Shown: positions 10,345-20,894 of the stretch, one piece after another
How the letters are laid out: the number at the start of each line of letters is the position of its first letter
Position numbering within the stretch: position 1 is the first letter of the stretch
Assembly (NCBI GenBank): GCA_905221605.1
Contig: CAJNDS010002244.1
Location: forward strand, 322,501 to 386,500
From: Symbiodinium natans
Lineage: Eukaryota; Sar; Dinophyceae; Suessiales; Symbiodiniaceae
Length of the DNA: 64,000 bases
Direction of reading: 5' to 3'
Notes under the pieces: generated by a model
The model's database searches: none
What the model saw: only the letters and a program-made list of their open reading frames with translations
Told to the model about the DNA's origin: nothing
Made by a program: the position numbers and the translations under genes

Positions 10345-10487
10345 CCCAAACCCTCAACCCTGAACCCTGAACCTTAAACCCTAAACCCTGAACCCTAAAC
10401 CGTAAACCCCGAAACCTAAACCCTACACCCTGAAACCTAAACCCTAAACCCTGAACCCTAAACCCGAAACCCTGAACCCTAGTTAGT
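10345..10487. repeat. degenerate CCCTAAA/CCCTGAA tract
   Basis: About 19 heptamers with many substitutions, e.g. CCCTGAA, CCCGAAA. Supplies the GTTCAG donor of exon 10488-10560. Confidence 0.9.
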
Positions 10488-10560
10488 ACAGCAAGGCTGG
10501 CCCTCCCTGTAACAAACGCATGCGTCGACGGAGCTCTGCGGACCGCGACACACTCCCAGG
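10488..10560 (-). CDS. candidate internal exon
   Basis: Bounded by ACTCCCCAG| and AGG|GTTCAG, the donor lying in a TTCAGGG telomeric variant. The open frame reads WECVAVRRAPSTHAFVTGRA. GC3 is only about 60% and two other frames are open, so splice signals are the main support. Confidence 0.42.
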
Positions 10561-10639
10561 CTGGGGAGTCTTTTTCAGCATAGTGGGAATTGGGGGGGTG
10601 GGGGGGGGTTTAGGGTTTAGGGTTTAGGATTTGGGGACA

Positions 10640-10740
10640 TTGGGGGTACCTTATTGGCGCCTTTATGAGAAGGGAAATCCTACTACTGCGAGACTATAAT
10701 AGGGGTCCCTCATGTTCGTACACCCCCCCCAATGTGGGGT
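10640..10740. repeat. hairpin element, family P
   Basis: Arms CATTGGGGGTACCTTATTGG and a CCCCCCCAATGTGG end. Related sequence at 26265-26370 and about 33680-33770. The interval 10561-11537 otherwise holds a TTTAGGG array (10822-10893) and a family E element. Confidence 0.55.
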
Positions 10741-10821
10741 TTAGGGTTTACTGGGTGCTGTCTCTGTATCTGAGCAACTGACTGTGAACCAGCACATTAT
10801 CGGGACAAACCCGCCAGCAAG

Positions 10822-10893
10822 GTTTAGGGTTTAGGGTTTAGGGTTTAGGGTTTAGGGTTTAGGGTTTAGGGTTTAGGGTTTAGGGTTTAGGGT
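10822..10893. repeat. (TTTAGGG)n array
   Basis: Ten units, perfect. Preceded by CAGCAAG, so a plus donor (AAG|GTTTAGG) exists at its start. Confidence 0.95.
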
Positions 10894-11266
10894 TTGGTTC
10901 ATCACGGGATTAAGACTCGTACCTCTAAGGTTGTACCCCTTATAAGGTTTCCCTTCATATACTCCGAATATGACAGTTGTATTCCCTTAGAGGATCTTTC
11001 AAAGGGGGCCAATGGTACAACCTTGGGGGTCCAAGGAGAAATCTCAAGCTTTGCCACCTGCCCCTCGCTGGCGGCTTAAGGGCTGCAGGGAACTCGACCA
11101 CCTATTGCGCCTGTAGTATAGGGTTTCGGGAATCGGTTTATCTCCCCACTAGTCCGCCAAACCCACACATATCAGTCCTTGGAGGTTCATGGGTAGCAAA
11201 AGGTGTAGGGTTCGAAGTATGGTACCTGTACACATACCCCAAAACCCCTGTTTTCCATGAACGAGA

Positions 11267-11359
11267 CCCAAGAGTAAAGTAGAAAAAAGGGTACCTTTTT
11301 GGTTCAAGACAAGGGAACCTAAGACCTAAAAGGGAATCAGGGCCTACTCTGGGTCCTAG
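11267..11359. repeat. family E element
   Basis: Ends CCCAAGAG and GGGTCCTAG, as at 3601. Confidence 0.7.
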
Positions 11360-11450
11360 TTATACTTATTGGCTGGCCTTTTAACCCTGGGAAACATGTT
11401 TCAAACAAGGTCCTCTGAACGCCCAAGAAAGGACAACCTAAACCCTAAAC

Positions 11451-11500
11451 CCTATAAACCCTATAAACCCTATAAACCCTATAAACCCTATAAACCCTAA
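11451..11500. repeat. (CCCTATAAA)n variant array
   Basis: Five 9-bp units: the telomeric heptamer expanded by TA, next to regular heptamers. Suggests local slippage or recombination rather than telomerase synthesis. Confidence 0.85.
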
Positions 11501-11537
11501 CTCAACGCCTCTAGTCTCCTCAACGCCGTAAGCCTGA

Positions 11538-11622
11538 ATCATGGGTGTCCTGCACTGGGCGGGGGCGCAGGAGCCCATCTTCATGGCGGTCGATGGCTCG
11601 CTCCACTCCTTGTTGGCTTGGG
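11538..11622 (+). CDS. candidate exon, high GC3
   Basis: A plus frame with 89% GC3 reads GVLHWAGAQEPIFMAVDGSL and ends at a GGG|GTTTCAGG telomeric donor. The minus strand is also open but with lower GC3. In-frame TGA just upstream means the exon starts after 11537; the acceptor is not clear. Not recognised. Confidence 0.45.
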
Positions 11623-12057
11623 GTTTCAGGGTTTCAGGGTTTAGGGTTTAGGGTCTAGGGTTTGGAGATTCGGGCGCTAAGCCCTTTTTGAACCTGAAAC
11701 CTGGGTTCAGGCTTGAGGGTTTAGGGCGCCACATCCCTTCTTATAACTACCCGTGAAACCTCCGAGTAGACCCTATACCCTAAACCCGAAACCCCAAAAC
11801 CCTAAACCTTGAACCCCAAACCCTATTCCTTGAGGGCATCTTGGGTGATAACTTTCAACCTCCAAGCAGGGTCTCTTTAAACCGCAGGAGCTTCGGGTGC
11901 TTCTTCGAATGCTACCATTGTCCTTTAGGGTTTAGGGTTTAGGGTTTAGGGTTTAGGGTTTAGTTGATCCTGAAGACTTGCAGCCAGCTGGGGACCTCAC
12001 GGAGCAACCAATCTGATTGGATGCTTGAACCTGCCGTGGGCAACAGGTCTGCCGGTA

Positions 12058-12203
12058 CTTGGAGGTTCATGGGACTTAATAACCACTTATAACTGGGTTA
12101 CAAGTACAGTTATATTTGGTTAGTAAGTACCCTCACTTATACCTGGGTTATAAGTACAGTAATAATTTGTTAGTAAGTTAGTAAGTACCCTGAACCTCCC
12201 AAG
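12058..12203. repeat. family A element
   Basis: TIR CTTGGAGGTTCATGG ... CCTGAACCTCCCAAG, long internal palindrome. Other copies listed separately. 11623-12602 otherwise holds heptamer tracts and no firm gene. Confidence 0.8.
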
Positions 12204-12602
12204 TCGACCAAACAAGGCACCTTTTGGGTTTAAAGTGGCTTGCAAGAGCCTACTCTATGCCTTAGGCCACGCCCTCCCCCACAAGCATGGTAAGAATTGC
12301 CCTAAGATTGGGCTACATGGGGTTGCAAGAAGCGATCTTGGTTAGGTTACATTGGTTGGGCTGCAAGACCCTCGACTGTAGAGTACAGTACTGTGGGTAG
12401 TATAGGTGCGGTTTAAGAAGTACGGCAACAATATCTATGGCCCTATTTAGGGTACTTGCAACCCTACTTGTAGCTATCCTAAAACCCTAAACCCTAAACC
12501 CTACTTAAAACTTCGGTGTGATACATGCAAACCTGGGGCGCTTGGGGTCTTGCGGGGTTTGGGGGTTAGGGTTTAGGGATATTCCAAGATTCAACCCTAA
12601 AC

Positions 12603-12681
12603 CCTTCATCCAACATGTAGCCGCCTGGAAGTAGTAGGTGGTAGACGGCCTCAGGCCCCTGACCTTCATCTGGGTCAGTGC
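12603..12681 (-). CDS. internal exon, FN3 E-F-G strands
   Basis: Exon of 79 bp, GC3 81%, between CAACTCCAG| and AAGG|GTTTAGGG. It reads VRGLRPSTTYYFQAATCW, a textbook FN3 signature (L-x-P-x-T-x-Y-x-F-x-x-A). The donor is provided by the first heptamer of a TTTAGGG tract. This is one of the firmest exons in the window and sets the minus strand for the FN3 gene here. Extracellular or giant scaffold proteins with tandem FN3 domains are the usual hosts; which one is unknown. Confidence 0.85.
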
Positions 12682-13187
12682 CTGGAGTTGCGTTCGAGAT
12701 CTGACCATTTCGACGCTCACGCGAGCACAAGGTTCGAGTTTTACGGTATAGCTACCAGGTTTATGACCCTGCTTATAGCTGCCCACGGCACCGTTTATGC
12801 AGGGCAAGGAATGCGGGGGAAGTTGATGGTCGTCACCGCACGAAGCCAGGAAAGATTAGTACATGCCTCAACTCGGCACGCAAACTCCAAGCCAGCCTGT
12901 GCCCCTAAACCCCCGCAATTGGCGTCGGCACCTCAACAGCCTGTAAAGACCTGCACAGTCACAACTGGTCTGTGCTCTGTCCGTGGGTCTGCCTCTCTCT
13001 CTCTCTCTCACGCTCACGCATGTATGTGGAACACGTGCATGCATGGTGCATCTGTACATGAGAAATTGTTGTCTCATATGAGTATTTGCATATGGGTATG
13101 TCGGCCTCTTTTGCTTGGATTGGGAACCCTCCCCATGGGATCTGAAAGCGGGCGGTTTGCTTGGGTCCCGTTGTGCAAAACCCCAAC

Positions 13188-13227
<40 letters not shown>

Positions 13228-13560
13228 CCCACAACCCCGAAGCTTTCGTTTCTTGAGTGCCTTTTGTGAGCGCGGATGAGCCCCCTCGCCCCGCTACCAA
13301 AAAGTACACGAAAAGGCCAAATACAGGCTGGCTGAGGGGTTTTGCTGTGCCTGCTTCTCCCCACCCCAAAACCCAGGCCCAATTGTGGTGCTCTCTGTCA
13401 GTCTTTTGGGATGTGTATTGTGTACACTCCGGTAGTGAAAGTGGTTGGGGCAAAAGGAGCGTTAAAATTCAGGCCCCTTGCGGATTCCTACATACAGTAC
13501 GGAACCCTCCTAGTAAAGGACCCAAGAGGGACCCGAGTTTGGGGAGCTACTCATCTAACC
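12682..13560. other. low-complexity stretch, no firm gene
   Basis: Includes a (CT)n run near 13003, TGCATG-rich DNA, and a poly-C run of about 36 at 13190-13226. Several open frames (up to 193 codons on plus, 164 on minus) run through the poly-C as poly-Pro or poly-Gly and are not credited. One, 12682-12807 minus, may extend the FN3 exon upstream. Confidence 0.5.
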
Positions 13561-13913
13561 TAGGCCCACAAGTAACCTAGGCAAGCACGCATACACGGAC
13601 TTAAACCCTAAAGAAAGGAAATAAGGGCTTCCTCTTTGTCCTAGTCATTTGAAATTTCCGAAATAACCCTAAACCCTCAATCCTAAACCCTAAACCCTCA
13701 ACCCTAAACCCCACTTGGGTTGGTTGGACCCAGCTCAGCAGGGCACGAAGCTGCCCCGGGCGAAACGCTTCTGCCCGCCGACCAAGATTTGTGGAGGGCC
13801 TGGCTGCCGGGTTTACGGCTTAGGGCTGAGGGCTTAGAGTTAGGTTTAGGGTGTAGGGTGTAGGGTTTAGGGTTTAGGGTTATAGGGTTATGGGTTATAG
13901 GGCTTAGGGTTTA

Positions 13914-14034
13914 GGGGGCCCAATACCCTTTAGCCCCTTAATTGAGGGATATACCCTAAATCATACGAAGGATCCCTATATGATTGACGTCTATTCCTCA
14001 ATTCAGGGGTTTCGGGCTCTCTGGGTTCTACTTG
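13914..14034. repeat. family D element
   Basis: Ends GGCCCAATACCC and TTCGGGCTCTCTGGG, with internal complementary ATTCCT/AGGAAT arms. Family D is the commonest hairpin here. Confidence 0.65.
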
Positions 14035-14518
14035 GCGTTTTCGGGGAGGGTCCACTAACTGCTCCACTAACTAGGCCTTAGGGTTTGGGGGTTTACGACA
14101 CCCACAGACTCAACATATGTAAAGTGAGGAATATTCCTTAAACCATAATGGCGTTCCTTACATGGTCAATTCTTCCTTATCTCAGGTACATTGGAGTCTC
14201 CGGGCATATAGCTCGGGGACTTGCAACCTAGGCGGCCACAATACTTTTCACCCAAGTCAGGTCCCCTGAGTGTCCCCTGCAACTCTGCATTTGGGCTGCG
14301 CTGCAGCCCGAAGAAGCATGGCACATGCGGGGGTCTCCCTAAGCCTTTGGGGTGTCTGCAAACAGTGGATTTTATCAAATATGGGTACAGGGGGGAAGGG
14401 AATTACACGAAGCTACCATACTGACAACCCTAAACCTAAACCCTAAACCATTAACCCTAAACCCTAAACCCTACCGGTGATGCCTTGGCCCTCCGACTCC
14501 ATCAACTCCCCCTTGTGG

Positions 14519-14580
14519 CCCTGGCCTCAGCGTTTAGGGTTTAGGGTTTAGGGTTTAGGGTTCCCTGGCCTCAGCGTTTA
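14519..14580. repeat. telomeric tract flanked by 18-bp direct repeat
   Basis: CCCTGGCCTCAGCGTTTA at 14519-14536 and 14563-14580, with only TTTAGGG units between. See findings. 13000-16000 holds no other gene that can be supported. Confidence 0.85.
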
Positions 14581-15072
14581 GGGTTTAGGGCTTCGGCTCT
14601 CCAACTCGACCAAGGCAGGCAAGGATTCGGATCGAGGGTTTAGGGTTTAGGGTTTGGGGTTTAGGGTTTAGGGCGTTGTAAGCAGGCAAGCGACTCTAGG
14701 AACTGGAAGCATGCAGCAATGTGGGCAGTTCTCTCAATTCGGGGTCCTTTTTGGAGGGGTCCTATGTATCGTACGGGTAGGCTAAGCCTACCTCTGGAGT
14801 AGACCCAGAAAAAAAGTATATACTTTTTAGGTAGAAGTAGCTATAATGGGAACCCAAAACCAAAAAAAGTATTAAAGTATAGTACTCCAAAGCCCAGTAA
14901 GGACCCCAGAAGGGACCCTAATTTAGAGAACTACCCATGGGCATGCGTAGAATGCGCGGATGACAAGTGATTTTCCCAGGCAACTCACGAACGGCTCCCA
15001 CCAGCACAAGTGTAGGGTTTAGGGTTTAGGGTTTAGCCCGTGAGGGCTGCTTACTTATCTTCTGCGCTGAAA

Positions 15073-15226
15073 ATTCGTCTTCATACTACAGAAAGTTATG
15101 ACTGCGAGTTTTTCTTACTTACAACCCACATGAATGAAACCACCCAGAGTTCGTCTTCATATTACTATTAACTACGACTATTCAGTTATTCTTACTTACA
15201 AGCCTCATGAATGTCACCAGCTCAAG
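15073..15226. repeat. diverged 76-bp tandem duplication
   Basis: Two units starting TTCGTCTTCATA and containing TTCTTACTTACAA and CATGAATG. Both encode a related peptide pattern RLHxTxxYD in one frame, so a decayed exon duplication is possible. Confidence 0.65.
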
Positions 15227-15699
15227 ATGGACTCAAGTACTGAACTAAGACATGATTGGGATCGGGTGAGAGGTGCCCTGGTGGTCAACCAAGCCCGTTC
15301 TGACAACCTTTCGCCAGGACCGCCACCTGTTTTCTGTGCGTAGCCCGTGAGCACCTGGAAAAAGAGGCTGCAGGGCTGGAACACATCAAGTAACAAGCGA
15401 TTCACACTTTCCTGAGCGCCATGTAATGAAATCTTCGGCCGCTTTGCGCAGGAAGACGCCCCACATCCAAACAACCAAACCGAAAACCCTACCCCTAAAC
15501 CTCACACCCTACACCTTACACCCTAAACCCTAAACCCTAAACCCTAAACCCTACCCAAAAAGAAGGAGGCCTCGACTGGATCGGCCATGTCTCGCGACAG
15601 GGAGCTTCGCACCTGGCTCATCTTGCACTGAAAAAGCGTGTCTTTTTGGTTTGTTAGTGAAAAACTGCTTCGCATAATATTACAAACATCCAACCAACG

Positions 15700-15800
15700 T
15701 TGAACATAAATAAATAAATATATATATATATATGTATACATATACATATATATATATATAATTACTTTTTTATATTTATGTGTATTAATATATAACCACA
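15700..15800. repeat. (TA)n microsatellite
   Basis: TATATATATATGTATACATA-type sequence. Similar runs at 17275-17340, 21690-21795, 29530-29610, 39384-39432 and 61815-61890. Confidence 0.85.
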
Positions 15801-16036
15801 ATGCCCAACCCACCTTAATTAAGGAATATACCTTTCATCCGCAGTCCTTGATTCAGGTCTCTTGGGGTATTTAAACAAAAAAATTCCCAAGGGGGATGTA
15901 GTATGGGTGTCGGCGCACGAGGCTATGGTCGCGCCGAGGATGTTTGACCTTGGCAGCCTCGCCGGGCACGCTTGAGTGTCAAGGGTTTAGGGTTTAGGGT
16001 TTAGGGTTTAGGGTTTAGGGTTTGGGGTTCCTGCAG

Positions 16037-16105
16037 GTGCCGCCTTATTTCGTGGACCCAACTTCCAACTTCCAATGGCAAAACCCCGGAATCGACCAAT
16101 CTCAA
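16037..16105 (+). CDS. candidate internal exon
   Basis: Between CCTGCAG| and CAA|GTCTCC. The plus frame reads VPPYFVDPTSNFQWQNPGID, reminiscent of a WW-type segment (Y-F-V-D-P-x-T-x-x-x-Q-W-x-x-P) though the pattern is incomplete. GC3 about 62%. One minus frame is also open. Confidence 0.5.
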
Positions 16106-16200
16106 GTCTCCGCTAACCCTAAACCCTAACCCTGAACCCTAAACCCTAAACCCTGAACCCTGAACCCTAAACCCTGAACCCTAAACCCTAAACCTTAAAC

Positions 16201-16257
16201 CTGACATAACCCGAAATCAGCTACATGCGCAATTAACATGGCGAAGTTCCAGGAATC
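16201..16257 (-). CDS. candidate exon, membrane-like segment
   Basis: A 57-bp exon between CTACTTTCAG| and CAG|GTTTAAGG. It reads DSWNFAMLIAHVADFGLCQ; extended upstream the open frame reads ESYFQDSWNFAM. The Y-F-x-D-x-W-N pattern is reminiscent of S2-S3 loops of voltage-gated and polycystin-type channels. GC3 is only about 53%, so this remains tentative. Confidence 0.42.
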
Positions 16258-16651
16258 CTGAAAGTAGGACTCAACCCCATCTTCATGCGAGGAACCCAAG
16301 CCGAGAACAAAACCAAAGACGAATAAGTTGGGTTAGAAACACCCTGAAGGGGGTTCGAAGTACAGTTGCCATACAAGTAGGGTTTCGGGTTTTTACGGTT
16401 TGGGGCTTAGGATTTGAGGTTTAGGAACCCTTTGCAACCCAAAACCCTAAACCCTAAACCCTACAGTAAGCTCCCAAAAGTTGGAACATCCTTATCTTCA
16501 TACCCCAAGAGGGCTACGAAAGGGACTCCCAACACTAATCGTCCTGAAACCATGCTCCAACTGTCCGGAGTTTACTGAAAATCCTAAACCCTAAACCCTA
16601 AACCCTAACCCTAAACCCTAAACCCTAAACCCTAAACCCTAAACCCTAAAC

Positions 16652-16740
16652 CCTAGGCAGCTTCGGCACCCGATAGTGCTGCACAGGGATGTTGTAGCTC
16701 TCAGGGTGGTCCCACTTGATGACGACCTGCTTGGACATCA
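16652..16740 (-). CDS. internal exon, FN3 B-C strands
   Basis: Reads QVVIKWDHPESYNIPVQHYR, a clear FN3 motif (x-I-x-W-x-x-P-x-x-x-x-x-P-V-x-x-Y). High GC3. Boundaries TGGGAG| and CTAGG|GTTTAGGG; the donor is the telomeric tract at 16590-16655. It lies upstream, in transcription order, of the FN3 E-G exon at 12603-12681, an order consistent with one domain gene, though other exons must lie between. Confidence 0.87.
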
Positions 16741-16809
16741 CTCCCAGGGTTATGGTTTAGGGTTTACGGTTTAGGGTTTAGGGTTTACGGTTTAGGGTTG
16801 AGGGTTTAG

Positions 16810-16909
16810 GGATGTTCCCCTTCTACTAGCAATCCTTAATAGGGATTATAATGGGGGGGGGTACTATAATCCCTACTAAGGACTGTTAGCATAAGGTTGA
16901 ACATCTCCC
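16810..16909. repeat. family C element
   Basis: Ends GATGTTCCCC and GAACATC with the internal stem AGGGATTATA/TATAATCCCT. Flanked by heptamer tracts. Confidence 0.75.
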
Positions 16910-17049
16910 AATAACCAGGGAATAAAAGGGTCAAGAAAAGCCCCAAAATATTAACGTTCGTTTGGTGGCCAAGTAAGATAACCGTTTTTGGATCAGGTTT
17001 AGGGTTTATGGCTCAGGATTTCGGGTTTGGACCCTAAACACTCCCAAAG

Positions 17050-17144
17050 GGTCCATGTACCTATATAGTATACACTTGGGCCTTAAAGGGGTTCCCTTTA
17101 GTAGCTTTAGGGCCCAAGTATATGCTATATAGGTACATGGACCC
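17050..17144. repeat. 95-bp near-perfect hairpin
   Basis: Arms GGGTCCATGTACCTATATAG and its complement ending CATGGACCC, with GGCCCAAGTATA inside. Single copy of this family in the window. 16741-17717 contains otherwise A/T repeats and no firm gene. Confidence 0.85.
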
Positions 17145-17717
17145 TAGACACTCTGTCCACTGGTGGCGTCCCAACGTGAGACACGATCGCAAGAAGTGGC
17201 CCAGGCGCGAGCTTCTTTGTCTGGCGAAGCCAAGCTACCCAATGTAGCTGAGTCTACGTACCAGAAGTTACCTACATACAAATACGTACATATGCATATA
17301 TGAAGTATATGTGCATATGTATATTGCGTGCGCACGCATAAAATTAAATTTTACCATATAAAATAAGGCCTCATGATGAAATATTTCGGATCCACGCATC
17401 TGCGTCCTACTTGAGGAGAACTCAGTGATCCATGGCCAGGGCAGGCCCTGGGAACTCTTTTGAATGAACATTGTTCTCATTTTGTGTTTTTACGTTTTGG
17501 GTTTACGGGTTTAGGGTTTCTGGGGTGATAACATGTGGCACAGTCAAAACACCCGTGTCAAAAAACAAACTCCCCCCCCCCCCCCCATGCCGGTTCACTT
17601 GTCCTGCCTACCCGGAAAGACTTTGTCAATCGTTTACCAGTTCTGTGGGTCTTCTTGTGTCAACGCTTGGAACCCTAAACCCCAAACCCTAAACCCTAAA
17701 GCCCTGCGGCTTCAAGT

Positions 17718-17813
17718 TTCTTCGGCGGTAGGCGAGCTACTGGTACTGTTCCCGGATGGGTACGCATACCTTCTGGAACTAGGTGACAAACCTGAACCGG
17801 ACGAACCTCTTCA
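17718..17813 (+). CDS. candidate exon of unknown function
   Basis: Open plus frame reading VGELLVLFPDGYAYLLELGD followed by an acidic tail. Preceded by CTTCAAG| and followed by CAA|GTTTGA; a TTTAGGG array starts a few bases later. The segment TTCAAGTTT occurs at both ends. A stop codon follows immediately if GTTTGA is not used as donor, so it could be a C-terminus. Confidence 0.5.
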
Positions 17814-17823
17814 AGTTTGAACA

Positions 17824-17917
17824 GGTTTAGGGTTTAGGGTTTAGGGTTTAGGGTTTAGGGTTTAGGGTTTAGGGTTTAGGGTTTAGGGTTTAGGGTTTAG
17901 GGTTTAGGGTTTAGGGG
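17824..17917. repeat. (TTTAGGG)n array
   Basis: Thirteen perfect units right after the exon-like segment 17718-17813 (ACAG|GTTTAGG). Confidence 0.95.
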
Positions 17918-18028
17918 GCTTGTGTACACACTAAACTCTACACCCCGCCCTTCAGTGACACCATCGCCTCCCCCGGTCTCAAGGACTCCGCATCTCCCAC
18001 TCGCACCTTTGCAGCAGGGACAGGTGCA

Positions 18029-18222
18029 GTTTCAGGACCCTTTGCACGGTCACTCGACATGTAGGGTTTAGGGTTTTTGCCACCCGCCTAGCAGACCCCA
18101 ATGGGATCACTCCGCAGGGAACAGTCGTGGGCATACGTGGTGTGTTGGGCAAAAGGGGCCCCGATGCAGCCCGGGTTTAGGGTTTCAGGACCCTTTCCAC
18201 GCTCACTCTACCACATGTAGGT
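18029..18222. repeat. 36-bp near-direct repeat pair
   Basis: GTTTCAGGACCCTTT, CACG, TCACTC, ACATGTAGG recur at 18029-18064 and 18179-18222, on both sides of the exon candidate 18092-18174. Confidence 0.7.
18092..18174 (+). CDS. candidate internal exon
   Basis: Between CCGCCTAG| and CCCGG|GTTTAGGG. Reads PNGITPQGTVVGIRGVLGKR. GC3 is about 63%. A minus frame with slightly higher GC3 is open too. The upstream polypyrimidine TTTTTGCCACCCGCCTAG recurs as TTGCCACCTGCCTAG near 5500. Confidence 0.42.
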
Positions 18223-18984
18223 TTGAAGGTCATGCCACAGCACTTTAGGAGTCCATGGCTTAGTGGCTTTAAGGTTGTGATCCTAAAGCTCCAAATAAAT
18301 GTCCAAATGCTGCGACAGTAGCACGAAGACGGTATCCCACATGCAGACTGGAACCCCAAATATCCTGAAATCCCAATGCGGGTTTAGGGCCCTAAACCCT
18401 AAACCCTAAACCCAAAACCCAAAACCCTAAACCCAAAACCCTACACCCTTAAGACTCAGGGTCTGAAGCCCACAAACCAGAAAGAGCCCTACAGTCGTTA
18501 GGGCTCAGGATTTCGGATCTCGGGGTCTTTATAAGCCCTTCAACCAAACTAAGGCTATACAAACAGTATGCAACCCTAAACCCTAAACCCTAAACCCTGA
18601 GGGCCCGGCAGGTGGATCAGGCCTTGGATTGATTCGAGTTTGTTCATCGGGGGGGTGGGGGGGGGGGGGGGATGGCACTGATAAACCAATCCTAAGAGTA
18701 CTACCTAGGGTTTAGGGTTTAGGGTCTAGGGTGACTTATAAGTGTACTTATAACCAAAAAGAGGGGGGGGGTTTCGGAAGTGGGTCCTCGCCCCAAGGAA
18801 TCCAGGGAGCCCTTAGGAGCCACGGTTTAGGGTTAAGGGTTTAGGGTTTAGGACCTTAGCCTATATGGGGTCTTTGACATGATCTAAGGTGCATTCCTTA
18901 ATGAAGGCTGGCAACGGGATGGAAGGACAACACCCTTGCTCACGAAGGTGCACATCATCGCTTTCCCGCTCAAAAGCGAATGGC

Positions 18985-19310
18985 CGGCGCGTCCATGCCC
19001 GCACGATACCAGCGTGGGAAAGACCAGAGAATCCGTCCCGGCACGATGACAGCGTCCATGTTGCCAGTGCGTGGAAAAGACCAAAGCATCCATGCCTGCA
19101 CGATGACTTTGTCCATGTAATCAGTTCGTGGGAAAAACCAGAGCATCCATCTCCGCACGATGACTTCGTCCATGCTCCCCGTTCGTGGGAATGGCCCGAG
19201 CATTCATACCCGCACGATGATTTCGTGCATGTTACCATCGCGCGCGAATGGCCAAAGCACCCACGTCTTACTGGCCACTTCGTCCATGTGGCCAGTAAGC
19301 AGCACTTCCA
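18985..19310. repeat. 57-bp minisatellite
   Basis: About five and a half units, each with CGCACGATGACTTCGTCCATG. Because 57 is a multiple of three, several frames stay open: plus gives a 19-residue unit with HDDFVHV, minus gives TKSSCGxxCSGxSH. A (GCTCATCCGATGAC)3 run follows at 19321-19360. Coding status unknown. Confidence 0.9.
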
Positions 19311-19605
19311 TGAAGCCGCACGCTCATCCGATGACGCTCATCCGATGACGCTCATCCGATGGCACTTAGAGTCTCTTAGAGTCACGTGGCTGGCCCTAGA
19401 AACTGGTCAAAAAACGGTGACCCGATTTTGGTTCAAGGATGCAACCGCTGGGCTTGGTCAAAAGGCCCGATTTCGCTGTGCCTGCCACACTTCCTACATT
19501 CCCCTGACCCAGTCTCTAACGTTTCTGCCTTAAGACCCCTCACGGTCGTGTCTGCAAACCAGGCCAACTTGCACGCGTGCGTCAAGCCGAGGGCCAAAAA
19601 ATGCA

Positions 19606-19672
19606 CGCGCACACACACACAGACATAGACACAAATACAGACACAGACACACACATGCGCACATAAACACAC
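19606..19672. repeat. (CA)n-rich microsatellite
   Basis: ACACACACAGACAC-type DNA. Confidence 0.8.
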
Positions 19673-19889
19673 TTACCTAACCCCTTTTTTGCATCCGGGC
19701 TATGATGTCCTGGCCGGAAAGTCTCAGCTACCTAAGCCCTAAACCCTTAAAACAGAGAACATGTCAAAGCCCAGCTGTTGCTTGCTTCCAGGACGGGTCA
19801 TTGGGCCCTAGAATCCCCATAATCAACCCTATACAGGGCCTTTTTAAGGGGTTCTACGGTTTTAGGCCTAAGCCGCACGTTTAGGGCAC

Positions 19890-19973
19890 TGGGAGATCCA
19901 GAGGGCCATGAAAACTTGCCGAACGCGGACGAGGCTCTTTTCTGGTGGCCGGGCGCGCGTGGCAATACCCAGC
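19890..19973. CDS. coding-like segment, strand unresolved
   Basis: Plus: acceptor inside a heptamer (GTTTAG|GG), donor CAGC|GTAGTC, reading GDPEGHENLPNADEALFWWP. Minus: CACCAG| acceptor and CCA|GTGCCC donor, reading SLVRVRQVFMALWIS with higher GC3 (76%). One of the two is probably a real exon; the sequence alone does not decide. Confidence 0.42.
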
Positions 19974-20131
19974 GTAGTCTCACTCCACCTAGGCCACACA
20001 GGCCTAAAACGAAGGTGCTCGAAAACCCTAAACCCTAAACCCTAAAGGGAGTCATTTATAGGTTTGCTCTTCTAGACTTGGGTCTGTGAAGGGCCAGCCC
20101 ATCCTTCGGAAACCCTAGATCCTAAAGTCAA

Positions 20132-20237
20132 CTTGGAGATTCACTAGTAGTAAAGAGTAGGGTTAGCATTATGGTAACTATAGTTAAAACTCAAGTTAGG
20201 GTACTGATAAGCTAATAGCTACCCATGAACCTCCAAG
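20132..20237. repeat. family A element
   Basis: CTTGGAGATTCAC ... CATGAACCTCCAAG, flanked on the right by TAAACCC. Confidence 0.75.
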
Positions 20238-20894
20238 TAAACCCTCAGAGACAGGATGATGATGACGGGTGAGGTTTAGTGAGCATTTGCTGGCTGAGGG
20301 CATCTGTCTTCGAAGTTGGAAGGGTTGCTAAACACTACATATGAACCCTAAACCCCATACCCTAAACCCTAAACCCTAAACCCCATACCCTAAACCTAGG
20401 CTCGGCCGCATGGTTCGATTCTGGCTGAGTGTGACGCCCCCCCCCCCCCCCCCCCCAACAACGCAATTAAGAATGAAAGCACATTCATGGATTGACTATT
20501 CTGCGACCCAAGACGTATGCAGCAGGTCTTCCATCATCCATCAACCCCTGTCTAGTTGTTCCCAAAAAAAACCTTCTGCAACATACTCCCAATGATTATC
20601 CTCTTAAACCCTGATTGAACATATAAATGTCACAATGGCCTCCCTAGACCTGAAATTTACTAAACCGTAAACCCTAAACCCTAAACCCTTACCTCTAAAC
20701 CTAGCTATGAAGCTCAATGGGGCGCGGGCGAGGAAGCTCCCTTCAAGTTGTGGGCGCGATGTTTCACGTAGTACCTCCCATGGCCGTCACTGCACACCGG
20801 ATTCTACACCCAGAAACCTCGGAATTCTAAACCCCAAACCCTACACCCTACACCCTACACCCTAAACCCTAAACCCCTAACCCAACTTGAGGAG

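Noticed and set aside
12688-13453. 193-codon plus and 164-codon minus frames
   Set aside because: Both depend on the poly-C run and a CT repeat; no splice or domain support.
20405-20440. GGTTCGATTC, possible tRNA T-arm
   Set aside because: Flanks do not fold into acceptor, D or anticodon arms, and a poly-C run interrupts.
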